Notes under the pieces: model-generated
Told to the model about the DNA's origin: nothing
The model's database searches: none
The model's input: only the letters and a program-made list of their open reading frames with translations
Source of the DNA: CAZFLM01 sp964519955
GTDB taxonomy: Bacteria; Armatimonadota; Chthonomonadetes; Chthonomonadales; CAJBBX01
Assembly: GCA_964519955.1 (NCBI GenBank)
Contig: CAZFLM010000001.1
Coordinates: 1-64,000 of the forward strand
Reading direction: 5' to 3'
DNA: 64,000 nucleotides
Shown: one piece after another, positions 1 through 7,227 of the stretch
How the letters are laid out: every line of letters starts with the position of its first letter
Position numbering within the stretch: position 1 is the stretch's first letter
Position numbers and translations under genes: made by a program

Positions 1-22
1 CCCAACCCCCAGCCCCCATCCC

Positions 23-1168
23 CTACTCCGTGGCCACCTTCACCCACTGGCCGGTCTTCGCCGACTCCAGTACCGCGTCGCAGATGAGCTGGGTCTTGAG
101 CGCGGCGCGGAAGTCGGGCTGCACGGGCACGCCGGTTTCCAGCCCGGTCAGGAAGTCGGCCAGCGCGTGGATGAACGTGTGCTCGTAGCCGATAACGCAG
201 CCGGGCACCCACCACTTGTCCATGTACGGGTGATCGGAGTCGGTCACCAGGATCGAGCGCCAACCATGCACGTGGCTGTCGTCGGCGTGGTTGAAGTACT
301 CCAGCCGGTGCGCGTCCTCCAGGTCGAAGCAGAGGGAGCCCTCCGCGCCGTTGACCTCGAACGTGTTGTGGTTCTTGCGGCCACGGGCGTAGCGCGTCGA
401 CTCGAACGTGCCCATCGCACCGTTCTTGAAGCGCACCAGAAACGCGCAGGCGTCGTCGATGCCGACGGGCTTGGTGACGCCCGGCTGGTCCTGCACCTCG
501 CGCTCCTTGATGAACGTCTCGGTCATCGCGGTCACCGAGTCGACGTCCCCAATGAGCCAGATGGCGGTGTCGATGGAGTGCGCCAGCAGATCGCCGGTGA
601 CGCCGCTGCCTGCCACGTCGACATCGAGGCGCCAGAGCGTCTGCCCGCCCTGCGGCACCTTGGCGCTGATGGTCCAGTCCTGCAGGTACTTGGCGCGGTA
701 GTGGAACACGCGGCCCAGGCGGTTCTCGTCGACGAGCTGCTTTGCGAGCGAGATGGCGGGCACGCGGCGGTAGTTGAACCACACCATGTTCGCCACGCCG
801 GCCTTCTCGATCGCCTCCACCATTTCGCGGCCCTCGGCGCCGTTCATGGCGAGTGGCTTCTCGCAGAGGACCATCTTGCCGGCCTTGGCCGCGGCCAGCA
901 CGATCTCGCGGTGCGTCACGTTGGGGCTGCAGATGTCGATCGCGTCGATGTCGCTGCGCTCGATCAGCTTGCGCCAGTCGGTCTCGACCGTCTCCCACCC
1001 CCAGTTGTCCGCGAACGCCCCGATCTTCTCAGCGTTTCGCGCACAAGCCGCCTTCATGACGGGGTGGTATCCGAGCTTGAAGAACTGGTTGACCTTCCGA
1101 TAAGCGTTCGAATGGGCCCGGCCCATGAAGCCGTAGCCGATGAGACCGATGTTTAGGGGCTTGGGCAT
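23..1168 (-). CDS. Gfo/Idh/MocA family NAD(P)-dependent oxidoreductase
   Basis: This 381-residue protein is a sugar or cyclitol dehydrogenase of the Gfo/Idh/MocA family, probably cytoplasmic. A Rossmann motif GLIGYGFMGRAHSNAY lies at residues 8-23. The family hallmark CEKPLA, with the catalytic-region lysine, is near residue 102. The C-terminal substrate domain contains GDLLAHSIDTAIWLIGD, typical of the family's sheet-side active site. Length is normal and no signal peptide is present, unlike the Tat-type relative at 32960-34255. It lies upstream-to-downstream with the isomerase and cupin genes (1677-3887) on the same strand, suggesting one sugar catabolic unit interrupted by the family A element at 1191-1667. 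The exact substrate cannot be read from sequence. Confidence 0.93.
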   Translation of the reverse strand: MPKPLNIGLIGYGFMGRAHSNAYRKVNQFFKLGYHPVMKAACARNAEKIGAFADNWGWETVETDWRKLIERSDIDAIDICSPNVTHREIVLAAAKAGKMVLCEKPLAMNGAEGREMVEAIEKAGVANMVWFNYRRVPAISLAKQLVDENRLGRVFHYRAKYLQDWTISAKVPQGGQTLWRLDVDVAGSGVTGDLLAHSIDTAIWLIGDVDSVTAMTETFIKEREVQDQPGVTKPVGIDDACAFLVRFKNGAMGTFESTRYARGRKNHNTFEVNGAEGSLCFDLEDAHRLEYFNHADDSHVHGWRSILVTDSDHPYMDKWWVPGCVIGYEHTFIHALADFLTGLETGVPVQPDFRAALKTQLICDAVLESAKTGQWVKVATE

Positions 1169-1190
1169 GGTGTCTGGTGTCCTTTGCTGC

Positions 1191-1220
1191 GTCGAAGGTC
1201 GAAGGTCGAAAGTCGAACGG
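1191..1220 (+). repeat. Family A heptamer-repeat arm, left end of 4HB-carrying element
   Basis: Four consecutive heptamers of the form GTCGAAN followed by CGG. It is the inverted partner of the arm at 1635-1667. Together the two arms bracket the four-helix-bundle gene. The arm lies 23 bases upstream of the start codon of the oxidoreductase, so it occupies that gene's leader. Confidence 0.85.
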
Positions 1221-1229
1221 TGCTGTGGG

Positions 1230-1610
1230 CTACTCGGCGCCGCCGAGGCTGCCCTTCACGGCATTCGCCAGTCCGCCGATGAGCTTCGATACTCGCTCGC
1301 ACTGCGAGAGGAGCGAGCGCGCTGGCTCACCACTTAGGTAGGCGACGTCCAGTGCTACGTACACCTGCGAACGGACCTCGGCACAGGACGCTTTGGCTAT
1401 CGACAGGAAGTGTAGGTACTCCTTCTTGGTCGCTCGCTCAAAGCCCTCGGCGATGTTGGACATGATCGACACGCTGGCAGCCTGCATCTGGGATGCTAGC
1501 CGGTAGTCCTTGGCGAACGTACCGTCGCGTGTCAGCTCGTACACGCACTTGGTAAGCGCGCGCGCCTGCTGCCACGCTACCAAGTCCTCGAAGCGCCGGA
1601 TTTGCGCCAT
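1230..1610 (-). CDS. Four-helix-bundle protein (S23/IVP, Avd-like family)
   Basis: A 126-residue all-helical protein of the family first found in 23S rRNA intervening sequences (Pfam S23/IVP) and related to the accessory variability protein Avd of diversity-generating retroelements. The family signature NIAEGFERATKKEYLHFL is near residue 52, after the FEDLVAWQQAR helix start. I chose the ATG at 1610 because GGAGG lies five bases before it; a GTG two codons upstream is possible. G+C in a sampled stretch is near 62 percent, lower than flanking genes. No rRNA, reverse transcriptase or template/variable repeat is nearby. The gene sits exactly between two inverted family A arms, which makes it look like cargo of a small mobile element. 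Molecular function is unknown; homologues are basic RNA- or protein-binding pentamers. Confidence 0.9.
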   Translation of the reverse strand: MAQIRRFEDLVAWQQARALTKCVYELTRDGTFAKDYRLASQMQAASVSIMSNIAEGFERATKKEYLHFLSIAKASCAEVRSQVYVALDVAYLSGEPARSLLSQCERVSKLIGGLANAVKGSLGGAE

Positions 1611-1634
1611 GGGCACCTCCAGATGCCGGGCACG

Positions 1635-1667
1635 CCGTTCGACCTTCGACGTTCGACCCTCGACGCC
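1635..1667 (-). repeat. Family A heptamer-repeat arm, right end of 4HB-carrying element
   Basis: Reverse-complement of the arm at 1191-1220: heptamers NTTCGAC, beginning CCGTTCGAC and ending GACGCC. The outer edge is nine bases from the stop codon of the isomerase gene (TAG at 1677-1679), so the element was apparently placed directly behind that gene. Confidence 0.85.
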
Positions 1668-1676
1668 TCGCGTATG

Positions 1677-2564
1677 CTACCGGTTGAGTTGGTCGATGGC
1701 CGCCTTACACCGCGCCGTCACGTCCCAGGCGTCGGGCCAGAAGCAGAGGTCGATAGTCCACCAGTTGTGCGGGAACGGGTTCTTGTCCAGCTCCGCCAGC
1801 AGCGGGCCGAAGTCCAACACGCCCTCGCCGAACGGCGCGTGGGTGGAGGTCTCGTCGTCGTGCAGCGTGCCGTCGCTGTCGATCAGGTGCACGTGGTTGA
1901 TCTTGCCGCGCAGCTTCTGGGCCAGCTCCAGGGCGCCGCCGGGCAGCGTCTCGCGCTCGCCGGGCTGCCGCGCGCCCACCGAAGCCACCATGTGCGCGTG
2001 GCACGTGTCGAACTGCACGCCGAAGTTGTCGTCATCGACGTCGCCGACGATGCCGATGATGTCGGACGGCTTGTTGAACGCGAAGCCCGGCTCGAACTCC
2101 CAGGTCACGTAGACTCCCTTGTCGGCGGCCTCGCGGGCGCACTGCTTCCAGGTCTTCACGACGCGCTTGCGGGCCGCGCCGGCGTCGACCTCGGCCAGGA
2201 CCGTCGGCGGCTGGACCGCGTCGACGCGGATGCCCTTGATGCCCAGATCCACGCAGAAGTCGAGGTTCTTGCGGAAGCAGGCGATGTAGTCCGCGTGGTC
2301 CTCCGCGTCGACGAGGTGCTCCGCCCACAGGTTGGCGGCGAGCCCCGAGAAGCGCAGCCCCACCTCGGCCAGCCGCGCCTTCACTGCCTCGCGCTGCTCC
2401 TTGGTGGTCAGGTCGTCCGGGTTCGGATGCGGAGGGAACCCGCCCAACTCCACGCCCTGGAACCCCAGCGCCTTCAGCTTCGTGATCACCTCTTCCCAGG
2501 GCACCGGGTGAGATGAGTACGGCCCGATCGTATACGCCCAAGAACCGATGGAGATGTCCTTCAT
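1677..2564 (-). CDS. Sugar phosphate isomerase/epimerase, TIM barrel (AP endonuclease 2 fold)
   Basis: A 295-residue cytoplasmic TIM-barrel protein of the xylose isomerase-like family (IolE/IolH/hydroxypyruvate isomerase relatives). Visible features are GFQGVELGGFPPHPNP in the second strand region, VTWEFEPGFAFN with a likely metal-binding glutamate, FDTCHAH, and HLIDSDGTLHDD with acidic metal ligands. Start is ATG at 2564 with AGGAG eight bases upstream. Together with the oxidoreductase at 23-1168 and the cupin-like protein at 2676-3887 it probably converts keto-sugars or inositol derivatives produced by glycoside hydrolases. The specific substrate is not resolvable. Confidence 0.92.
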   Translation of the reverse strand: MKDISIGSWAYTIGPYSSHPVPWEEVITKLKALGFQGVELGGFPPHPNPDDLTTKEQREAVKARLAEVGLRFSGLAANLWAEHLVDAEDHADYIACFRKNLDFCVDLGIKGIRVDAVQPPTVLAEVDAGAARKRVVKTWKQCAREAADKGVYVTWEFEPGFAFNKPSDIIGIVGDVDDDNFGVQFDTCHAHMVASVGARQPGERETLPGGALELAQKLRGKINHVHLIDSDGTLHDDETSTHAPFGEGVLDFGPLLAELDKNPFPHNWWTIDLCFWPDAWDVTARCKAAIDQLNR

Positions 2565-2584
2565 TGGTTGGCTCCTAAGTGCGG

Positions 2585-2679
2585 GTCAAAGGTCGAACGT
2601 CGAAGGTCGAACGGTACGGCGGTCCGGCCGCGCCAAGGGCCACCGTTCGACTTTCGACCTTCGACGTTCAACGCCCTAC
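2585..2679. repeat. Family A hairpin element, empty copy
   Basis: Two inverted arms of GTCGAAN heptamers, 2585-2615 and 2642-2679, enclosing a 26-base GC-rich loop. The element fills almost the whole gap between the isomerase start and the cupin-gene stop. The right arm ends GTTCAACGCCCTAC, and its last bases overlap the stop codon (TAG, 2676-2678) of the cupin-like gene. The transcript would fold into a long hairpin and could act as a terminator or processing site between co-directional genes. Confidence 0.85.
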
Positions 2680-3887
2680 TCCGCTTCCGGCCCAAAGTGC
2701 TTCAGCATCACGATGGGGTCGGTGGCGGATGGGTTGGTGATGGTGACGCCGGCGCGGGCGGCCGCGTCGCTGACGAAGAACTCGTCGCTGGTGAGCTGGC
2801 CGTAGCGGATGAGCGTGGGGGTGTCGACGTCCCAGAGGCCCATCTTGCCGTGGCCCTGCATCATGATGAGGCCGTAGGGGCCGCTGTCCTTCATGGTGGC
2901 GGTGCGGCCGGGCAGGACGGTCAGCTCCTTCGCGCTGTAGGCATCGGACAGGTAGCAGATGTCCATCTCGCGGTAGCCGTCGGCCTCCATCTCTGAGACG
3001 GGGCGGACGGGCTTCGGGCGCATGAAGTGGTTCTTGGCGAAGTCGGGGTCAGTGTTCGCCTCCCAGTCGAGCACATCGACCAGGTAATCGAAGTCGCCCA
3101 CGCGGTCCGGCGGCGTGTTCTTCCAGAGCAGGCTCTCGTCCAGCAACTGGTCGCCGACGAGGGACTGGTACATGGCGAACACGTCGGACGCGCGCTGCGG
3201 CTCATAGGTGCAGAGGCTGCCCGGTGCGTGCAGGATGCCCGGCGGCACGTCCCAGCCGGTGCCTGGCTCCAAGCGATAGGCCTTGGACAGGTTCGTCAGT
3301 TTGTTGTCGCCCTTGGTGAAGTTGACCAGGCACTCGCGCACCTGCTCCTTTGTTGTGCCGGGCTCCAGGCCGAAGAACGTGTAGGGGAAGTCCGCGCCGT
3401 AGTTGTTCGCCTGCGGCGGGAAGTAGTATGCCTCGGGCTTGCCGAGTTGGCCGATCAGCGCCGCGTGCTCATCGCGATGGTGGACATGGTGCGGCAGCGC
3501 GCCCTTGTTGTCGAAGAACTTGGAGAACATGGGCCAGCGGCCGTGCTTCGCCCAGAACGCGTCGCCCAGCAGGTCGCCCTTCAGCTCGTCGACGGCGTCG
3601 CGGAGGCTGATCTGCTCGACGCTGCCGCGATCCTCCAGCACGGCGAAGCTCAGACCCTCGTTCGGCGCGGTCAGCGGCCCGTTGTCGGCGGGCGTCGTCG
3701 AGGAGAACCAGCGCTCGTCGAACCCACCGCGCGCCGACCCCAGCGCGTAGTAGTCGTCCGGATGCAGCTTGATGCGCCGCCCGGGCACGCAGAAGACGCG
3801 CGGGACCCAGTTCGGGGCGAGGCGCAGGATGCCGCCGCCCGCGTCCAGCGCGCGTTTGGCGAGTGTGGCTGTCGATGCTTGGCTCAT
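2676..3887 (-). CDS. Cupin-like protein related to class I mannose-6-phosphate isomerases
   Basis: A 403-residue protein without signal peptide. The central GALPHHVHHRDEHAALIG region supplies a histidine-rich metal site like that of cupins, and GTGWDVPPGILHAPGSLCTYEP resembles the second cupin strand with its metal histidine. This arrangement resembles phosphomannose isomerase-type proteins, but the protein is not a textbook ManA. The C-terminal third (DICYLSDAYSAKELTVLPG) looks like a second cupin domain. ATG at 3887 is the only reasonable start; the ribosome binding site is weak. Its neighbours are a sugar isomerase and oxidoreductase, so a sugar isomerase role is the best guess. A storage or structural cupin is an alternative. 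Confidence 0.8.
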   Translation of the reverse strand: MSQASTATLAKRALDAGGGILRLAPNWVPRVFCVPGRRIKLHPDDYYALGSARGGFDERWFSSTTPADNGPLTAPNEGLSFAVLEDRGSVEQISLRDAVDELKGDLLGDAFWAKHGRWPMFSKFFDNKGALPHHVHHRDEHAALIGQLGKPEAYYFPPQANNYGADFPYTFFGLEPGTTKEQVRECLVNFTKGDNKLTNLSKAYRLEPGTGWDVPPGILHAPGSLCTYEPQRASDVFAMYQSLVGDQLLDESLLWKNTPPDRVGDFDYLVDVLDWEANTDPDFAKNHFMRPKPVRPVSEMEADGYREMDICYLSDAYSAKELTVLPGRTATMKDSGPYGLIMMQGHGKMGLWDVDTPTLIRYGQLTSDEFFVSDAAARAGVTITNPSATDPIVMLKHFGPEAE

Positions 3888-4108
3888 AGGAAGCTATCCC
3901 CCTGTGTCGGGCTAGGCTGCAGCGAATGTCAAACCACGGCGGGCTCGCCGAAGTGGCTACCAGTTCGATGGGCAGGCGCCGTTCCCCTATGCGGATTCGC
4001 GAGTGACCGCACCGAAGTTCACCGAGGCTCCCCCTGGCCAGCCACAGAGCCGCGCGCGCAAGCAAGCGGAAGCGCCGGAACGCGAGCAAGCCCAGAGCAG
4101 CGTCAACG

Positions 4109-4490
4109 ACCCGGCGGGGCACGGAGGCCCCACCCCACGCATCCACTACGATGCTGTACCGATGATGTGGGGCGCGTCCTCCGCGGCGCGCCGNNNNNNN
4201 NNNNNNNNNNNNNNNNNNNNNNNNNNNNNNNNNNNNNNNNNNNNNNNNNNNNNNNNNNNNNNNNNNNNNNNNNNNNNNNNNNNNNNNNNNNNNGGAGACG
4301 CCGGAACTCGCAGAGCCCTGGGCCGGAGCGGCAAGAACCCGGCAGGGCCCGGCGGGCCCACCCCACGCGTCCGCCACGATGCTGTACCGATGATGTGGGG
4401 CGCGTCCTCCGCGGCGCGCCGGGAGACGCCGGAACTCGCAGAGCCCTGGGCCGGAGCGGCAAGAACCCGGCAGGGCACGGAGGCCCCACC
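4109..4490. repeat. Family E tandem array, 128-bp unit, interrupted by a scaffold gap
   Basis: Units start at 4109, 4337 and 4465. The second unit is 128 bp. The first is also exactly 128 bp once the 100 Ns are removed. Each unit carries an imperfect inverted repeat: a CCCGGCG...GGAGGCCCCACC arm and a GTGGGGCGCG...GCGCGCCGGG arm. The array ends one base before the stop codon of the minus-strand gene 4491-5699. The remaining part of this gene-free stretch (3888-4108) is the upstream region of the cupin gene, where I see nothing else recognisable. Confidence 0.85.
4194..4293. other. Scaffold gap of 100 N
   Basis: Exactly 100 undetermined bases, a conventional placeholder length. The flanks join into a perfect 128-bp repeat unit if the Ns are dropped. 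The assembly therefore probably broke in a tandem array whose true copy number is unknown. Confidence 0.98.
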
Positions 4491-5699
4491 CTAACGGTTC
4501 ACCCCGCCCGCCAACCACCGCCGGATCGCCGCCGGCGCGCCGCTGGACCGCATCGCGAATGGGCTCTCGGGCTTCTCCCACCACCCGTAGAAGCAGATCA
4601 CCCGCGCGCCCTGCCTCGTGAGCCACTCCAGGTGCGCCAGCGCGGCTTCCTCTGGGCGGGTCGGCTCCGTGATCTCCACCTCCACGGCGCCCCACGCCTT
4701 GGCGCCGGTCTTCACCAGGGTCTGTTCGACGACGCCCCGGTCGTACCACGGCTGCGTCATCGTATAGCCCGCGCGGCTGTTCGCGTTCATCGCCGTCGCC
4801 ATCGGCACGAGGCGGCCGTCCTCGGTGATCTCGCCCGTGTTCGGCACCGTGCCCATCGCGGCGTAGTGCGTGTAGATGCGTTCCCTCGGCAATCCGGCCT
4901 TCCGGCACACGCCGCACAGGTAGTCGCTGTAGTCGTGCAGCACTCCGTACAGCAGCTCGTCCATCACCCTGCGCTCGGTCTTGCCGATCGTCTTGGCGCG
5001 CTCCGCGATCTTCGCCGCCGTCCAGCCGCGCGCCGTCAGCGCCGCATAGCCGGTGTGCACGATCTCGTCCGGAGTGAACGTCACGCCCGGCGCCGAGGGC
5101 GGGTGGTCCTTGTCGACGCCGACGACCGCGTAGAAGCCGGTCTCCCAGCCCACGACGAGGCCGGCGAAGAGGTGCGCGCGCCCATCCGCCTTCCAGCGCC
5201 TCAGCCGCTCGGCGATGGGCTTCGCGATGTCCTGCTCGAGCCGCTCGCGGACGTATGCGCGGTACCTCGGGCTCTCGTAGTTGGGCGGCGGCCCCGTGAC
5301 GAACCACGAGCCCCAGTTGATCCACCGCCGCTTCACGATAGGCCCGGTCCTCTGCCCCTCGGCAGGGAAGGCGGTCCACTCCACCATCGCCGGGTCGGTC
5401 CAGTCGGTCGGCGGGTAGTTCCAGTCGTCCGCGTGGATCAGCACCGGATAGCCGGTCGCCTCCGCCTTGTCGAGCGCGTCATTGATCTGCTTGCGCAGGG
5501 CGTCGCGCGGCGTGTTGAGGGTGTACAGCACCACGCCAAAGCCGATCTGCCGATGCCGGTCGGGAGAGGTGACCGGGTACTCCTTGGCGAACTCCTCGGG
5601 CTGGCCCAGGATGATGAGGTAGTCCGGGTCGGCGGCCGGCGCCGCGCAGGCGTGGGCGGACAAGATGAGCAGGGAGAGCAACAGCAGCGTCTTCGGCAC
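4491..5699 (-). CDS. Secreted protein of unknown family, TIM-barrel hydrolase-like
   Basis: About 402 residues from a GTG start at 5699, chosen because GAGGAGG lies six bases upstream and a signal peptide (KTLLLLSLLILSAHACA) follows directly; a longer reading from 5780 lacks these. The mature part contains IGFGVVLYTLNTPRDALRKQ, PVLIHADDWNYPP, GLVVGWETGFY and a C-terminal RVICFYGWWEKPESPFAM. This pattern of strand-end acidic residues is like glycoside hydrolase TIM barrels. I do not recognise the family with confidence. The stop codon abuts the family E tandem array. Confidence 0.78.
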   Translation of the reverse strand: MPKTLLLLSLLILSAHACAAPAADPDYLIILGQPEEFAKEYPVTSPDRHRQIGFGVVLYTLNTPRDALRKQINDALDKAEATGYPVLIHADDWNYPPTDWTDPAMVEWTAFPAEGQRTGPIVKRRWINWGSWFVTGPPPNYESPRYRAYVRERLEQDIAKPIAERLRRWKADGRAHLFAGLVVGWETGFYAVVGVDKDHPPSAPGVTFTPDEIVHTGYAALTARGWTAAKIAERAKTIGKTERRVMDELLYGVLHDYSDYLCGVCRKAGLPRERIYTHYAAMGTVPNTGEITEDGRLVPMATAMNANSRAGYTMTQPWYDRGVVEQTLVKTGAKAWGAVEVEITEPTRPEEAALAHLEWLTRQGARVICFYGWWEKPESPFAMRSSGAPAAIRRWLAGGVNR

Positions 5700-5933
5700 C
5701 GGCGGCCTCCTCGATGGGATCGTGCCCCTCTTCACGATCGGCCCGCCGTTCTCCTGTTGCCGCCCGCGCTTGGCCTCCACTCCTCGCCACGCGGCAGGAA
5801 CCCGCGCACGTATGGGAGAACATGGCAGCGCATTCGTCCCCTGAGTCCTGCCCCCCTGCCCTGCCGGCAGCGAATGCCGTGGACCGCCGCGCCCCGTTCG
5901 CGGGACACGACACCGAAAAGGAGAGACCGCCCC

Positions 5934-7106
5934 ATGAACCTCATCGCACCCCTGGTTCTTGCCCTTCTTGCCGTTCGGCCCGCGCCTGTCGCCATGCCGG
6001 ACGACCAGGCATTTCTCGGCGTCTTCGCCGAGACCTCGCTGATGAAGATGGTCGGGATGCCGGAAATGCCCGAGATCCCCGACATGCCCGATATGCCCGA
6101 CATCAAGCTGCCCGACGGCGTCAAGCTTCCCGCCGGCGTGAAGCTGCCCGGTCAGGGCGGGCCTGCGGGAATGATGCTGCCGGGCCGCCCCTCCCGCAAG
6201 CTGGAGGTCCGCCTCTGGTCGCCGGGCATCGCGCCGGACGGCGCCACCGCCTCGCTGGCCATCCCCGACGGTCTCAAGCTAGGCCCCAAGCTCGACCTGG
6301 GGCTGTACCGGCCCAAGCCCGAGGAGGGGAAGGTCGACGACTTCATGCCGGGCGGTACGCCGGCCGACTTCACGATCAAGCGGTACTGGGGCTCCTCGGC
6401 CACCGTGAGGGATGGCCAGCCCGAGATCATCAAGTGGGACACCCTCAGCCCCGAGGCCAAGGCGGTGATGCGTGAGCAGGCGAAGAAGGCCCAGCGCGCT
6501 CACTCGTACTACTACAAGCCCGACTGGACCACCGGCTACTGGCCCACCGGCGACGCGCCCGGCACCATCAAGAAGGACGCGGCGCTCGAGGGACACTACG
6601 CGCTGACCACCACCTACACGGGCAACGTGGAGATCGACGTGCCGGAGAAGGTGAACTTCCTGGCGCCGCTGGAGATGAGCAGCCCCGACTTCAGCAAGAC
6701 CATCGACATGGCGAAGGCGATGGAGTTCAAGTGGAAGGCCGTGCCGAACGTCCTCGGCTATCACATGGCCGTGATGGGAATGGAAGGCAAGAACACCATC
6801 ATCATCTGGACCTCGTCCGAGATCAAGTCCGACATGGCTGTGAACTATGACTACATGCAGATGGCCGACGTCATCGCCAAGGTCAAAGAGACCTCGATGA
6901 TGGATCCGAAGCGTGTGGACTGCACGTGCCCGGCCGGCATCTTCAAGGACTGCGACATGGTCTTCGGCATGATGGCCGGCTTCGGCCCCGGCGCCGCGCT
7001 CGACAAGGCGCAGCCCCTGCCGCGCGTCCAGACCAAGACCACGCTGCAGATGATGCTCGGCGGCAAGAAGATGAAGGGCATGATGGACGGAATGGGCGGC
7101 GAGTAG
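5934..7106 (+). CDS. Secreted Met/Pro-rich hypothetical protein
   Basis: A 390-residue protein starting at ATG 5934 behind AAAAGGAGAGA. A signal peptide (NLIAPLVLALLAVRPAPVA) is followed by a low-complexity collagen-like stretch near residues 37-70 made of xMPDMPDI and KLPxGVKLP repeats. The rest holds a domain with VEIDVPEKVNFLAPLEM and FKWKAVPNVLGYHMAVMGM, which resembles a fibronectin-like beta-sandwich segment of an exported protein. A small CTCPAG motif and a Met/Lys-rich tail (GGKKMKGMMDGMGGE) close it. No enzymatic motif is visible. A strong hairpin terminator follows at 7120-7161. Confidence 0.85.
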   Translation: MNLIAPLVLALLAVRPAPVAMPDDQAFLGVFAETSLMKMVGMPEMPEIPDMPDMPDIKLPDGVKLPAGVKLPGQGGPAGMMLPGRPSRKLEVRLWSPGIAPDGATASLAIPDGLKLGPKLDLGLYRPKPEEGKVDDFMPGGTPADFTIKRYWGSSATVRDGQPEIIKWDTLSPEAKAVMREQAKKAQRAHSYYYKPDWTTGYWPTGDAPGTIKKDAALEGHYALTTTYTGNVEIDVPEKVNFLAPLEMSSPDFSKTIDMAKAMEFKWKAVPNVLGYHMAVMGMEGKNTIIIWTSSEIKSDMAVNYDYMQMADVIAKVKETSMMDPKRVDCTCPAGIFKDCDMVFGMMAGFGPGAALDKAQPLPRVQTKTTLQMMLGGKKMKGMMDGMGGE

Positions 7107-7119
7107 GCAGTTCCGCCCC

Positions 7120-7161
7120 AAGGACGGGGACCCGCTGCCACCGGTGCGGGTCCCTTTCCTT
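7120..7161 (+). terminator. Hairpin terminator after the Met/Pro-rich protein gene
   Basis: Stem 7120-7135 pairs with 7146-7161 (AAGGA..GGGACCCGC against GCGGGTCCC..TCCTT, two mismatches) with a ten-base loop. A TTTCCTT tail lies within the right arm. It starts 14 bases after the stop codon at 7106, as expected for an intrinsic terminator in a GC-rich genome. Confidence 0.75.
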
Positions 7162-7227
7162 AGGGCGACCGCAAGGGCTGGACATAGACTGGACCTCGGG
7201 CCAGCGGCTGTCACCGGGAGGTGGAGG

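Noticed and set aside
1191..1667. Diversity-generating retroelement around the Avd-like gene
   Set aside because: No reverse transcriptase and no template/variable repeat pair is visible in the window. The 4HB protein alone does not make a DGR.
1191..1667. Intervening sequence of a 23S rRNA gene
   Set aside because: No rRNA sequence flanks the element; both sides are protein genes.
4109..4490. CRISPR array
   Set aside because: The units are uniform 128-bp tandem copies without unique spacers, and no cas genes are present.
3027..5933. Very long open frame on the plus strand continuing into the Met/Pro-rich protein
   Set aside because: High G+C removes stop codons in many frames. This part has no domain sequence, crosses the N gap and opposes well-supported minus-strand genes. 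Only the segment from 5934 is real.
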